A stretch of DNA of 19,347 nucleotides from an uncultured bacterium. GTDB taxonomy: Bacteria > Cyanobacteriota > Vampirovibrionia > Gastranaerophilales > Gastranaerophilaceae. A model generated the notes under the pieces. That model had not been told where the DNA came from and ran no database searches. It saw only the letters and a list, made by a program, of their open reading frames with translations. Location: positions 1 through 19,347 of the forward strand of contig URYF01000024.1 of assembly GCA_900551965.1 (NCBI GenBank), written 5' to 3'. Both the position numbers and the translations under genes were made by a program. Below are positions 1 through 8,224 of this stretch, in pieces. The first letter of the stretch is position 1; the number at the start of each line of letters is the position of its first letter.

Positions 1-680
1 CAGCTTATACCAATAACCTTGATCCCGCAATAATTTGCTACAATAGCCTCCGGAACAGTTGACATACCGGCAGCATCCGCCCCCATATATCTTGCCATTT
101 TTATCTCCGCCGGAGTTTCATAACTGGGCCCTGAAGAAGCTGCATAAACACCGTGTTTTAAATCAAGTTTTAATAACCTTCCGGCAGCATCAACTATTTT
201 TATAAGGTTTTTATTATAAATTTCTGACATATCAGGAAATCTTGTACCCAGCTCATCATCATTCGGACCAATTAGCGGATTTGAACCCATAAAATTAATA
301 TGATCAGTTATTACCATCAAATCCCCCGGTCTGAAACTTTTATTAATCGCACCTGCAGCGTTAGTAATAATAAGAGTTTTAACCCCGAGTTTTTTCATAA
401 CCTTGATAGGATATGTTATATCCTGCATTGAGTGACCTTCATAATAATGGATTCTGCCCTGCATCATAACAACTTTTTTATTATTGATATTTGCAAATAC
501 CAGCTGCCCTTTATGACCTTCCACAGTTGATTTTGCAAATCCGGGGATTTTATCGTAAGGGATAGCAAATTCACAATATTTATCAGCAAGCTCTCCAAGT
601 CCTGAACCTAAAATAATCCCTATTTCCGGCTTGAACCCATCTGTATATGTCTCGATATAATCCAAAGTATCTTTCATCAT
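1..680 (-). CDS. punA: Purine nucleoside phosphorylase, trimeric type (3' end cut by window)
   Basis: The first 226 residues are visible; the family is about 270, so roughly the last 45 are outside the window. It is a cytosolic purine-salvage enzyme that splits purine nucleosides with phosphate into free base and (deoxy)ribose-1-phosphate. Visible family motifs are the phosphate-binding GSGLGE (residues 25-30), RIHYYEGHS (76-84) with the catalytic-loop histidine region, TNAAGA (106-111), SGPSYETPAEI (183-193) and GMSTVPE (205-211), all typical of the trimeric PNP-I family. Two ATGs are adjacent; I chose the first, which has GGTGAG about 11 nt upstream. The gene lies downstream of rpoZ on the same strand, but a strong terminator lies between them. 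I see no convincing promoter of its own in the 50 nt before the start. A methylthioadenosine phosphorylase is less likely because the motifs fit PNP closely. Confidence 0.93.
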   Translation of the reverse strand, partial: MMKDTLDYIETYTDGFKPEIGIILGSGLGELADKYCEFAIPYDKIPGFAKSTVEGHKGQLVFANINNKKVVMMQGRIHYYEGHSMQDITYPIKVMKKLGVKTLIITNAAGAINKSFRPGDLMVITDHINFMGSNPLIGPNDDELGTRFPDMSEIYNKNLIKIVDAAGRLLKLDLKHGVYAASSGPSYETPAEIKMARYMGADAAGMSTVPEAIVANYCGIKVIGIS

Positions 681-731
681 AATATCACTCTCACCCTGAC
701 TCTTTTTACTGATAAACACCCAAAATCTTTA

Positions 732-770
732 TAAAAAAAACACAAATACCCATAAGGCATTTGTGTTTTT
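732..770 (-). terminator. Intrinsic terminator of rpoZ
   Basis: In minus-strand sense the stem pairs CACAAAT with ATTTGTG, flanked by an outer four-base A/T pairing and an inner CC/GG pair with one mismatch. The loop is short and a run of eight T follows. It begins about 8 nt after the rpoZ stop. The outer A/T tracts mean it could also work in the other direction, but no plus-strand gene reads into it. Confidence 0.85.
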
Positions 771-777
771 ATTAATT

Positions 778-1017
778 TTATCCAACTAATCTGTTGTCAT
801 CAGCTTCTGAAGCTTTTACCATCAAAGCGTGCTCAACAGGATTTTCTTTTGAATATGTTGTTTCGTGCATTTCTTCAAAACCGAAATCTTCACGAGCTTT
901 TCTTGCTTGATTTTCATCAACGATTTTTTTAGCAAGTTCTGCAATTTCATATACTAATCTGTATCTGTTATCTGTGTTTTCGTTCAAATCCCACGCTACT
1001 TTGATTATTTGATCCAT
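778..1017 (-). CDS. rpoZ: RNA polymerase omega subunit (divergent, cyanobacteria-like)
   Basis: This 79-residue protein has no signal or membrane segment. The core TDNRYRLVYEIAELAKK (residues 15-31) matches the NRYRI-x-x-x-VANRAK signature of cyanobacterial omega. The later P-V-x-x-A (60-64) and the E-A...NRLVG end echo the cyanobacterial PVIRAIIEM...EIIG tail. Omega binds beta-prime, promotes assembly of RNA polymerase and is usually 70-90 residues, as here. The start has AGTGAGG about 8 nt upstream. A promoter sits in the short gap after glgA and a terminator follows the stop, so it is probably a single-gene unit. Recognition rests on a short motif plus length, so it is less certain than the larger enzymes here. 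Confidence 0.75.
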   Translation of the reverse strand: MDQIIKVAWDLNENTDNRYRLVYEIAELAKKIVDENQARKAREDFGFEEMHETTYSKENPVEHALMVKASEADDNRLVG

Positions 1018-1049
1018 TATATAATCCTCACTTTTCTTGTTATAAGACT

Positions 1050-1078
1050 ATAATATAATATAAATAATGATTTAGCAA
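1050..1078 (-). promoter_or_regulatory. Putative promoter of rpoZ
   Basis: In minus-strand sense TTGCTA is followed after 17 bases by TATTAT. The predicted start is near 1043, giving a leader of about 25 nt that contains the AGTGAGG ribosome binding site. Several overlapping A/T hexamers nearby make the exact -10 uncertain. Confidence 0.5.
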
Positions 1079-1086
1079 GAGGGGAT

Positions 1087-2535
1087 TTATAACTTGCCGC
1101 AAATCTCGCGATACATATTCATATACTGCCCTGCACTGCGCTTCCATGAAAAATCGGCTTCCATTGCAGATTTACGCATTGCATTAAATACGTATTTATC
1201 TTTGTAAACCCAAAGCGCACATTTTATAGCATTAAGCATATCCCAGCCGTTATACTGCCAGAATTTAAACCCGTTTGAATTATCAAGAGGATACCCGGTC
1301 ACGGTATCTTCAAGTCCGCCGGTTGCTCTGACAATAGGTAATGACCCGTATCGCATTGCAATTAATTGACTTAAACCGCAAGGTTCAAACTTCGACGGCA
1401 TCAAGAAGAAATCACTGCCGGCATATAGAAGATTTGCAAGCTTTGCATCATAACCGACAAAAGTTCTGATATTATTTGTATTATTGGAAAGCCAAATGAA
1501 TAAATTTTCATAACTTTTATCTCCGCTTCCCATAAACACAAAATCAGCGTCAAGATTTTGAAGTTCATATTGCATATCACGGATTAAATCAATACCTTTT
1601 TGTCCTACCAGACGCGAAATCAATGCAACCAAAGGCCTGTCAGGATTATATTTCAACCCAAAATATTCACAAATTGCTTTTTTATTTTCTTCTTTTTTAT
1701 CCATATCTTTGACATCGTATTTTTTAACCAAAGCCTTGTCTTTTTTAGGATTAAAAACATCATAATCTATACCGTTAAGAATACCGCGAAGTTTATATTG
1801 AACACCGCGAAGCGTGTAATCCATATTTTCTCCATATTCAGAACCTAAAATTTCTCTTGAATAAGTTGGAGAAACTGCAACAACTCTATCAGAATAATTG
1901 ATAGCACCTTTCATCCAGTTTACACGATCATAATGTTCACATCCCCATTGGTTATAGACAATATCTTTGCGCATATTGGCAAAATCCAAAACATCCTGGA
2001 ACCAAATTCCCTGATATGCAAGATTATGAATTTCAAAAACACATTTTGTATCTTTCCAAAACTCATCAAATTTATAATTTGAATGCAGATATAAAGGCAT
2101 CATTGCGGTATGCCAGTCATTTGCATGTATAACATCAGCCCTAAAATTTAAAGCTTTAGCATATTCCATAACAGCAAGAGAAAACGAAATGTATCTTTCA
2201 TGTTCATATCTCGGATCCAAGTATTTCGGATAAACTTCTTTAAAGCACGAAAAATACCAATCGTTTTTCACAAAAAACACATTGATTTTTGTGCCGGGAA
2301 GTTTCGTCATATAAAGATTAAATTTGTGCGGCTGGTTTCCGAAAGTAAGCCACATTTCAGAATTTTCAAGCTCCTTTATGCCGTATTTTTCTTTATCAAT
2401 ACAACCGTGAAGCGGTGTAAAAATAGCAATTTCAGCATCTTTTTCAAGCTCTTTCGGCAAACTTCCGACAACATCAGCAAGCCCGCCTGCTTTTGAAAAC
2501 GGAGCAACCTCAGCTGACGCAAATAATATCTTCAT
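1087..2535 (-). CDS. glgA: Glycogen (starch) synthase, GT5
   Basis: This 482-residue enzyme transfers glucose from ADP-glucose (UDP-glucose in some relatives) to the growing alpha-1,4-glucan in the cytosol. The N-terminal Rossmann domain begins MKILFASAEVAPFSKAGG with the sugar-nucleotide motif KAGGLADVVG (residues 15-24), then HANDWHT (137-143) and FEIHNLAYQG (167-176). The C-terminal domain has ISRLVGQKG (306-314), KFEPCGLSQ (382-390) with the conserved catalytic glutamate, and TGGLEDTV (405-412). Length is normal for the family. I start it at 2535 and not at the ATG seven codons upstream (2556), because 2535 has AGAGAGG a few nt before it and the family begins with M-K-[IV]-L. It starts 40 nt after the stop of the large zinc-ribbon protein and is probably cotranscribed with it. 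No other glycogen gene is in view. Confidence 0.96.
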   Translation of the reverse strand: MKILFASAEVAPFSKAGGLADVVGSLPKELEKDAEIAIFTPLHGCIDKEKYGIKELENSEMWLTFGNQPHKFNLYMTKLPGTKINVFFVKNDWYFSCFKEVYPKYLDPRYEHERYISFSLAVMEYAKALNFRADVIHANDWHTAMMPLYLHSNYKFDEFWKDTKCVFEIHNLAYQGIWFQDVLDFANMRKDIVYNQWGCEHYDRVNWMKGAINYSDRVVAVSPTYSREILGSEYGENMDYTLRGVQYKLRGILNGIDYDVFNPKKDKALVKKYDVKDMDKKEENKKAICEYFGLKYNPDRPLVALISRLVGQKGIDLIRDMQYELQNLDADFVFMGSGDKSYENLFIWLSNNTNNIRTFVGYDAKLANLLYAGSDFFLMPSKFEPCGLSQLIAMRYGSLPIVRATGGLEDTVTGYPLDNSNGFKFWQYNGWDMLNAIKCALWVYKDKYVFNAMRKSAMEADFSWKRSAGQYMNMYREICGKL

Positions 2536-2575
2536 TTTTCCTCTCTTTCTGAACATTAATTCAGGATAGTTAAAT

Positions 2576-5500
2576 TTAATCTGAGAAAAATTCCGAAGGG
2601 TTTACAACATCACTGTCATTTTCATCAAAGCTTGATGCTTCGAAGTTTTCCTCAATCCTTTGTTCTGACACACTCTCTTTTGTTATAACAGGAGTCTGCA
2701 CATAAGTTTGTGCCGTCTCTTTGTTAACTGAATTTTCCAACATAATCTTTTTAATGTCAATATTTAAGTTGAAATTTAAACCGTATTTTTGAACAATATA
2801 AGATGCCTGATTCATACAAATCTGCGCCTGGTCTTTAGAATTGGTACACATCAAAACTTTATACATATTAACTTTATTTAACATTGTTAAATATTCACTA
2901 ATAACACCTGACTTTTCCATCTGGATATTTGAGTTATTCAAAACACCATATGCGATATCATATCGACCTTCTTTGATATTCAAAATACTCATAACATACC
3001 AGGCCAAATGAACTATGGCATTCATCCCTTTAGCTTTTGAGGATTTTATTATTTTATAGATTATAGCTGAAGCTTTTTTAAACGAATTCAATTGAATATA
3101 AGCATAACCTATCATCAAATCCGTAAAAAGTTCAAATTGATGCATCATGGTTTCTCTAGCTATTATTTTTGATTTATAAATCTCCTGCGCAAAAGCATCC
3201 GGATTATTTTTAAACGACACAAACGCATTTATTATATGATATAAAGATGCTGAAAATACATCATTACCGTTCATTGCCGGAGTAAGTTTTGCACCTTCGC
3301 CTTTTAACAATTTTTGAAGCTGTACAAAAATAGAATATGTTTCAGGAATAAAATTCAAAAGTTTTTTAGAAATATCTAAAAATTCCCCAACATCTTCTTT
3401 CATTGTCAAAACATCTACAAGTGCGACATAACCGACACATTCGCAAACCAAAAATCTAAACTCTTCTTTTGAAATAATTGTATATTTTATTGAATTAATC
3501 TTCTCAGAATCCAAAACATTTAATACATTATACCCAATATCAAGACAGTCTTCATACGCACCGATATTAAACAGAATTTTCACATAAATAATAGACATCA
3601 AAAGGAAATTCAAGTTAAAATCAGGGGAAGCCGGATCCATAGAAGATTTGTCAAGCGACGATAAAACATTATGTGTCAAATTCATCGCATAGAGATAATC
3701 CCCATGCGCCATTGCGCCCTGAATCATTCTTGTGCATAAAGATACATATTTTTCTAAATTTCCCGCACTTTGAATACTTATCAATGTTTGCTCTGCAAGT
3801 TCTCGTGTTTTTTCCGGATCATACTCAAACATATTGTTTGAAACATTTTCATACAATGAAAGTTTATATTTCATCAAATCATTTTCTGACCAATTTGAGG
3901 CATATTTATTTAAAGATTTCAGGATTTCTCCCGAGCAATTCAAATATGAAGAAAAGTCACCCATTGAAAGATTTATATTAGCTAATTTTTCCCACTCAAA
4001 TATAACCTTTTCTCCCTGAGATGAAATATCATATAAAAATGCCTTAACAGGATCCGGCATAGATTCTTCAAAAACTTTTGAGAACAAATCATTAGCTACA
4101 GCCTGTAAATCTTCAGGTTTTATAACCTCAAGCAGACACTTACGCAAAATATTATAATTAGGGAAATACACGCAGTTATTATATGAATATAAATAACCCA
4201 TACCGGCTAAATTTTCACCAATTTTCTGCCAGTTTTTAAACCCTAAAGAATCAATTGTTTTTTCATCAACCCTTGTCCCCAATAGAACAAGCATTGTCAA
4301 AAATCGTATTGACTCTTCATCATCTTTCATAAGATTCAATCGGCGTTTTATTAATTTATCCAACCCGGACGGAATAATTATAGTCTTAGGATTCACCATA
4401 ACAAGAGAGTCTTCGGTGTACTCATAAACTCCGGATTCAAGCAGATACTGAATAGCAAAATCTAAAAATAAAGTACTTCCGCAAGAATATTTCGCAATTC
4501 TTTGGAAATAAAAATCTGTCATTATATTTTTATAAAAATTAGCATCAGCTCCAACTATAATTTCAAACGGAGTAGGAGTTAGAGTAACTTCTGTATAGTA
4601 AGGTCTTGAAAGCAGGAAGTGTGCTTTTTTATGCAAAGAATATTCTTTATCATAAGAAACAAGATAACTTATATTTAATTCATCAAAATGATCAAATAAC
4701 TGTTCTAATACAAACATAGAACTATCATCTATTTTTTCAAAATTTTCTATATAAAGAAGCGTGTTAGGAATTGCCTGCAGCAATGATAAAAATACATTAC
4801 AATAATTCTCCCTTGTATCTTCCATATTGTTCATCTGCCGCTGATTTAATCTGATTAAATCCTGCATTAAACCGGATTTATCAACATTTGCAAACATAGA
4901 AAAATCATTTGTATCAAACAACTTTTGAGAAATTGTATATTCAAAAATTGAAGCCACCAGATCTCTAAAAAATGAATATGGAGAATATTTCATATCATCA
5001 TGACAAGTTATCGGAATAACATTGTCAAAAATCCCCATCTCATCAACTGCAGATAATAATTTCAAGGTATAAGGCTGATACATAGGTGAAGCTTTTAGCG
5101 CAAACACCCCTTTTGGCACCTGTTGAAGAGTCTGTACAACACAATCAAGAACATTTATGCTTTCTGTTTTTATAAACGTACAGTTAATCTCCTCAAAATT
5201 TATCATTTCAATATCATAAATTTCATCATCGGTTAATGAATTTTCATCTTTTAATGCCTGTTGTGTAATTTTTTCCTGATCAATTAAAGCTGTCTGGACA
5301 AAATTAGGAATTTCTATTTCATCTTGCGTTTCCTGCTCTTTTTGAGCTTCATTACGTAAGAAATCACCGATATTTACAAACTGTTTTAAATCCATCTCGT
5401 AAAAACGTTTCATAACTCCGTCAACCAATGCTGAATTTAAAGACTCCATCTTATAATTATCTTTGTATAAATCATAGAAACTTTCATCCGTTATAACCTG

Positions 5501-6169
5501 AAAAGAATCCAAAGCCTTCATCTCTTTTGAAGAACTTTGATATACCATATTCGCATGGAATTTTGAGTCAATATCATAAGGGTTTTTATCAGCATCTCTT
5601 TGCATAATCGTAAAATTACACTTTAGCCCGACACCTTTTTTCTTCAATAATTTAACATTAAGCTTTGTCACCATATTAACAAGCTCAATAACCGCAAGAA
5701 TAGCGGAATTTGCAGAGGCAGACAAGGTATAATCTTTATTAAACCTTATTATATAAACATCGTTATCAACAATCTGGCGTCTGACATTTAGTGAATTAAC
5801 ATAAGAGGCAATCATCCCGTCAAAATTTGCCCTAAACTTTTGGTACAGTTGATTTGAACCAAGTTTTGCCTTAACAACATCGCTGTTTGGAAAATCAATT
5901 CTTACAACAGCAAAGCTATCGGTATTGGATTCCCCCAAAACCGCACTAATTTCATTAGAATAACCGCATTTTATACATCGCGGATTTTTCATCAAATTAA
6001 TCTTGCCGCATTTTGCGCATTTTGTAACAAGAATTTCCCCGCACTTTTTGCAGGTATTTTTGGTGTTAACAGTCTTGCAAACCGGGCATATTATCTTCAG
6101 CACCTTTTTGCAATTCGGGCAAACCATTGCGCCCTTATCAATTTCCGCTCCGCATTTTGGACATTCCAT
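2576..6169 (-). CDS. Large zinc-ribbon / degenerate cyclase / STAND-like ATPase / TPR protein
   Basis: The protein has 1197 residues and no signal peptide, so it is probably cytosolic. Residues 1-70 hold six CxxC knuckles (C3/C6, C17/C20, C28/C31, C40/C43, C51/C54, C65/C68), making three zinc ribbons. Residues 84-265 follow the layout of a class III nucleotide cyclase: candidate metal aspartates are D92 (in VVRID) and D137 (in VDNDVYIIRF), but the usual N-x-x-x-R pair reads N207...Q211. Residues 336-700 resemble the AAA_16/STAND module of cyclase-ATPase regulators. Walker A is missing (KASPMYQPYTLK, 359-370), Walker B is altered (LLYIENFEKIDD, 471-482), and the sensor-like stretch YSCGSTLFLDF (561-571) and winged-helix-like region (600-700) remain. 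Residues 700-1130 are helical, TPR-like, and an acidic tail ends the chain. I infer a regulatory or scaffold protein whose target is unknown. It precedes glgA, probably in one operon. Zinc ribbons are certain; cyclase and ATPase ancestry is my reading by eye. Confidence 0.75.
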   Translation of the reverse strand: MECPKCGAEIDKGAMVCPNCKKVLKIICPVCKTVNTKNTCKKCGEILVTKCAKCGKINLMKNPRCIKCGYSNEISAVLGESNTDSFAVVRIDFPNSDVVKAKLGSNQLYQKFRANFDGMIASYVNSLNVRRQIVDNDVYIIRFNKDYTLSASANSAILAVIELVNMVTKLNVKLLKKKGVGLKCNFTIMQRDADKNPYDIDSKFHANMVYQSSSKEMKALDSFQVITDESFYDLYKDNYKMESLNSALVDGVMKRFYEMDLKQFVNIGDFLRNEAQKEQETQDEIEIPNFVQTALIDQEKITQQALKDENSLTDDEIYDIEMINFEEINCTFIKTESINVLDCVVQTLQQVPKGVFALKASPMYQPYTLKLLSAVDEMGIFDNVIPITCHDDMKYSPYSFFRDLVASIFEYTISQKLFDTNDFSMFANVDKSGLMQDLIRLNQRQMNNMEDTRENYCNVFLSLLQAIPNTLLYIENFEKIDDSSMFVLEQLFDHFDELNISYLVSYDKEYSLHKKAHFLLSRPYYTEVTLTPTPFEIIVGADANFYKNIMTDFYFQRIAKYSCGSTLFLDFAIQYLLESGVYEYTEDSLVMVNPKTIIIPSGLDKLIKRRLNLMKDDEESIRFLTMLVLLGTRVDEKTIDSLGFKNWQKIGENLAGMGYLYSYNNCVYFPNYNILRKCLLEVIKPEDLQAVANDLFSKVFEESMPDPVKAFLYDISSQGEKVIFEWEKLANINLSMGDFSSYLNCSGEILKSLNKYASNWSENDLMKYKLSLYENVSNNMFEYDPEKTRELAEQTLISIQSAGNLEKYVSLCTRMIQGAMAHGDYLYAMNLTHNVLSSLDKSSMDPASPDFNLNFLLMSIIYVKILFNIGAYEDCLDIGYNVLNVLDSEKINSIKYTIISKEEFRFLVCECVGYVALVDVLTMKEDVGEFLDISKKLLNFIPETYSIFVQLQKLLKGEGAKLTPAMNGNDVFSASLYHIINAFVSFKNNPDAFAQEIYKSKIIARETMMHQFELFTDLMIGYAYIQLNSFKKASAIIYKIIKSSKAKGMNAIVHLAWYVMSILNIKEGRYDIAYGVLNNSNIQMEKSGVISEYLTMLNKVNMYKVLMCTNSKDQAQICMNQASYIVQKYGLNFNLNIDIKKIMLENSVNKETAQTYVQTPVITKESVSEQRIEENFEASSFDENDSDVVNPSEFFSD

Positions 6170-6175
6170 ATTCTG

Positions 6176-6204
6176 ATTATAGCATAGCTTGAGGGTTTTA
6201 AACT
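6176..6204 (-). promoter_or_regulatory. Putative leaderless promoter of the zinc-ribbon protein / glgA operon
   Basis: In minus-strand sense a perfect TATAAT ends 6 nt before the ATG at 6169. The hexamer 17 bases upstream (AGTTTA) is a poor -35, and a better TTGAAC lies too far up at 6206-6211. No Shine-Dalgarno is present. Transcription would begin at or next to the start codon. Confidence 0.5.
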
Positions 6205-6258
6205 AGTTCAAAAAGATGAATTTCAAAACTTCAAATTTCAATAACATAATTCAAGTAT

Positions 6259-6288
6259 TTGTCACATACCCGCAATTTGTGCTAAGAT
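6259..6288 (+). promoter_or_regulatory. Putative leaderless promoter of ruvB
   Basis: TTGTCA is followed after 18 bases by TAAGAT, which ends 6 nt before the ATG at 6295. There is no Shine-Dalgarno between them, so the mRNA should start at or within a base or two of the start codon. Confidence 0.6.
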
Positions 6289-6294
6289 AGACTT

Positions 6295-7371
6295 ATGAGT
6301 ATTATTGCAGATGATAATGATTTTGAATCAATAAAACCCGCAGAAAAGAAAAATCCTGTGGTAAAACCTGAAGCTGCGGAATTAGACAGAAACTTTGAAA
6401 ACTGTATCCGCCCGAAATCATTTGATACTTATATCGGACAATCCGGGTTAAAAGACACACTAAAAATAACCATTCAAGCAGCAAAAAAAAGAGAACAGCC
6501 GCTTGATCATTTGTTATTCTACGGTCCTCCGGGACTTGGTAAAACAACACTGGCAGGGGTTATCGCTCAAGAAATGGGAGTTGATATAAAAATCACATCA
6601 GCACCAGCTCTGGAGCGTCCACGTGATATCATCGGAATTTTAATGTCCCTGCAGGGCGGCGAAATTCTGTTTATTGATGAAATCCACAGATTAAACAAAG
6701 TCGCGGAAGAAATTTTATATCCTGCAATGGAAGATTTTTACCTTGATATGACAACAGGAAAAAGCCAAACAGTAAAGACTCTGCGGGTTCCGTTACCCAA
6801 ATTCACACTAATCGGCGCCACCACAAAAGCCGGAGAACTCTCAGGGCCATTACGCGACAGATTTGGAATCATTCACAGGCTTGAATTTTATACAGAAGAA
6901 GAACTATCACAAGTTATAAAAAGAACCGCAGGGATTTTGAATATCGAAATCGACACAAAAGGAGCTTATGCAATAGCAAAACGTTCACGCGGCACCCCTC
7001 GTATTGCAAACCGCCTGATAAAAAGAGTCAGCGATTTTGCACTTGTAAAATACAACGGAAAAATTACAGAACCGGTTGCAAATGAATCTTTAGATATTTT
7101 AAAAATTGACGAATTTGGGCTTGATACAACAGATAGAAATCTGCTAAAACTAATTATTGAAAAATACGACGGCGGCCCGGTCGGGATTGAAACAATTGCA
7201 GCCGCAATTGGAGAAGATTCAAGAACTATAGAAGATGTTTGCGAACCTTTCTTACTGCAAGCAGGATTACTGCAAAGAACCCCGCGCGGCAGAAAAGTTT
7301 CCCCGCAAACCTACCGCCACCTTGGATACAAAATACAAAAATTTTCTAACACGCAGCAAAGTTTATTTTAA
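6295..7371 (+). CDS. ruvB: Holliday junction branch migration DNA helicase RuvB
   Basis: The protein has 358 residues, normal for RuvB. It is the hexameric AAA+ motor that, loaded by RuvA, drives Holliday junction branch migration during recombinational repair. After a short variable N-terminus comes [11 protein letters not shown] (about 39-49). Walker A is GPPGLGKT (77-84), Walker B ILFIDEIH (124-131), then the sensor and arginine-finger region [19 protein letters not shown], and [12 protein letters not shown] of the lid. The C-terminal winged helix carries [11 protein letters not shown] and TPRGR. All key residues look intact. It diverges from the large zinc-ribbon gene across 125 bp and is followed by two small paralogues. 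ruvA and ruvC are not in view. Confidence 0.98.
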   Translation: MSIIADDNDFESIKPAEKKNPVVKPEAAELDRNFENCIRPKSFDTYIGQSGLKDTLKITIQAAKKREQPLDHLLFYGPPGLGKTTLAGVIAQEMGVDIKITSAPALERPRDIIGILMSLQGGEILFIDEIHRLNKVAEEILYPAMEDFYLDMTTGKSQTVKTLRVPLPKFTLIGATTKAGELSGPLRDRFGIIHRLEFYTEEELSQVIKRTAGILNIEIDTKGAYAIAKRSRGTPRIANRLIKRVSDFALVKYNGKITEPVANESLDILKIDEFGLDTTDRNLLKLIIEKYDGGPVGIETIAAAIGEDSRTIEDVCEPFLLQAGLLQRTPRGRKVSPQTYRHLGYKIQKFSNTQQSLF

Positions 7372-7409
7372 TAACAAAATTTTTCTTGAGAAGTTTTAGT
7401 ATTAGCAAG

Positions 7410-7757
7410 ATGAATTATAGTTATAATAAATATCCTGCAACATTTAGCGGCTCATTATATTGGAACAAGTCTTTAAAAGAGACCTTTCAGTATGCCAAAG
7501 AATCAGGTCAGAAAACAACCTATAGACAAGTCCAAAGGTTTATAAAAAAAATGCCTGAGCATAATATCAGGATTGTTCACAAATATTGCAAAAAAGACAA
7601 TCTGTCAAAATGCCAAATATTTTTCGAAAAATATAATTACAAAGACGTGTTTTTAACAACCGACAAAAACCTTTTAAACCCCGCAGAATTAACCCTCAAA
7701 ACTCTAAAAGGTTTACTAAACCAGAACAGTGCAATATACAAAAAAATTTATGAATAA
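7410..7757 (+). CDS. Small hypothetical protein, first of a tandem paralogous pair
   Basis: This 115-residue basic protein has no signal peptide or membrane segment. I start it at the ATG at 7410; an in-frame TTG eight codons upstream is possible, but neither has a ribosome binding site. A TAGTAT box ends 7 nt before 7410, which fits leaderless starts seen elsewhere in the window, although no -35 is visible. The N-terminus has the pattern F-S-G-S-L...NKSLKETFQYAKESG (about residues 11-30). The next gene has a similar block, FRAKFL-NNESLKQLAQYSVEHG, so the two are probably diverged duplicates. I do not recognise a characterised family and assign no function. The gene sits 38 nt after ruvB and may also be read through from it. 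Confidence 0.7.
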   Translation: MNYSYNKYPATFSGSLYWNKSLKETFQYAKESGQKTTYRQVQRFIKKMPEHNIRIVHKYCKKDNLSKCQIFFEKYNYKDVFLTTDKNLLNPAELTLKTLKGLLNQNSAIYKKIYE

Positions 7758-7772
7758 AAAAAGGACATATAA

Positions 7773-8183
7773 ATGCAAATTTCAAACAATTTTACAACCA
7801 AAAATAATATAAATTTCAGAGCAAAATTTTTAAACAACGAAAGCCTTAAACAACTGGCGCAATATTCAGTAGAACACGGAAAATTCGAAAAACTTAACAC
7901 TGCAAGAAAAAATATTGATTCATCATGCCTGCAGACAAGATTATCTCTTAACATAAAAGAAAACAAAAAAGGAATACCGGTCGTAAGTTTTACAAAATAT
8001 TCTCCAAAGAAAAATGTCATAGTTCCACAGTCGTTAAATGATTATGAGATAATAAAAATAACCGAATACACAGCACCTAAGAAAATGAATCCGCTAAAAT
8101 TTGCATTTGAAAAATTCATAAAACTAAGTAATAACGCACCTCATAACAATATGTATAAAGATGTTGTTATTTCAAATAAATAA
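7773..8183 (+). CDS. Small hypothetical protein, second of a tandem paralogous pair
   Basis: This 136-residue basic protein begins 15 nt after the previous stop with a good ribosome binding site (AAAGGACATATAAATG), so it is probably cotranslated with its neighbour. The N-terminus NNINFRAKF (about residues 11-19) is followed by NNESLKQLAQYSVEHGKF, alignable by eye with the previous protein. After that the two diverge. There are no cysteine clusters, transmembrane helices or catalytic motifs that I recognise. Short N-terminal motifs of the form I-x-F-x-[AG]-x-[FL] appear in many small proteins of Gastranaerophilales as far as I recall, which I treat as weak support for lineage, not function. 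Confidence 0.72.
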   Translation: MQISNNFTTKNNINFRAKFLNNESLKQLAQYSVEHGKFEKLNTARKNIDSSCLQTRLSLNIKENKKGIPVVSFTKYSPKKNVIVPQSLNDYEIIKITEYTAPKKMNPLKFAFEKFIKLSNNAPHNNMYKDVVISNK

Positions 8184-8188
8184 CGAAA

Positions 8189-8217
8189 TTGTCTTATCTT
8201 CAATCTTGAGGTAAAAT
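8189..8217 (+). promoter_or_regulatory. Putative leaderless promoter of recG
   Basis: TTGTCT is followed after exactly 17 bases by TAAAAT, which ends 7 nt before the ATG at 8225. The only purine-rich stretch, GAGG, lies at the upstream edge of the -10 box and would not be transcribed. The predicted transcript therefore has no leader. Confidence 0.6.
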
Positions 8218-8224
8218 TACTGAT

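Noticed and set aside
2536..2556. Start of glgA seven codons upstream at 2556
   Set aside because: The added residues are not found in the family, and the AGAGAGG ribosome binding site falls between the two ATGs, serving the one at 2535.
7386..7409. TTG start for the first small paralogue
   Set aside because: It has no ribosome binding site, and a -10-like box lies between TTG and the ATG at 7410; the ATG is the simpler start, although this is not certain.
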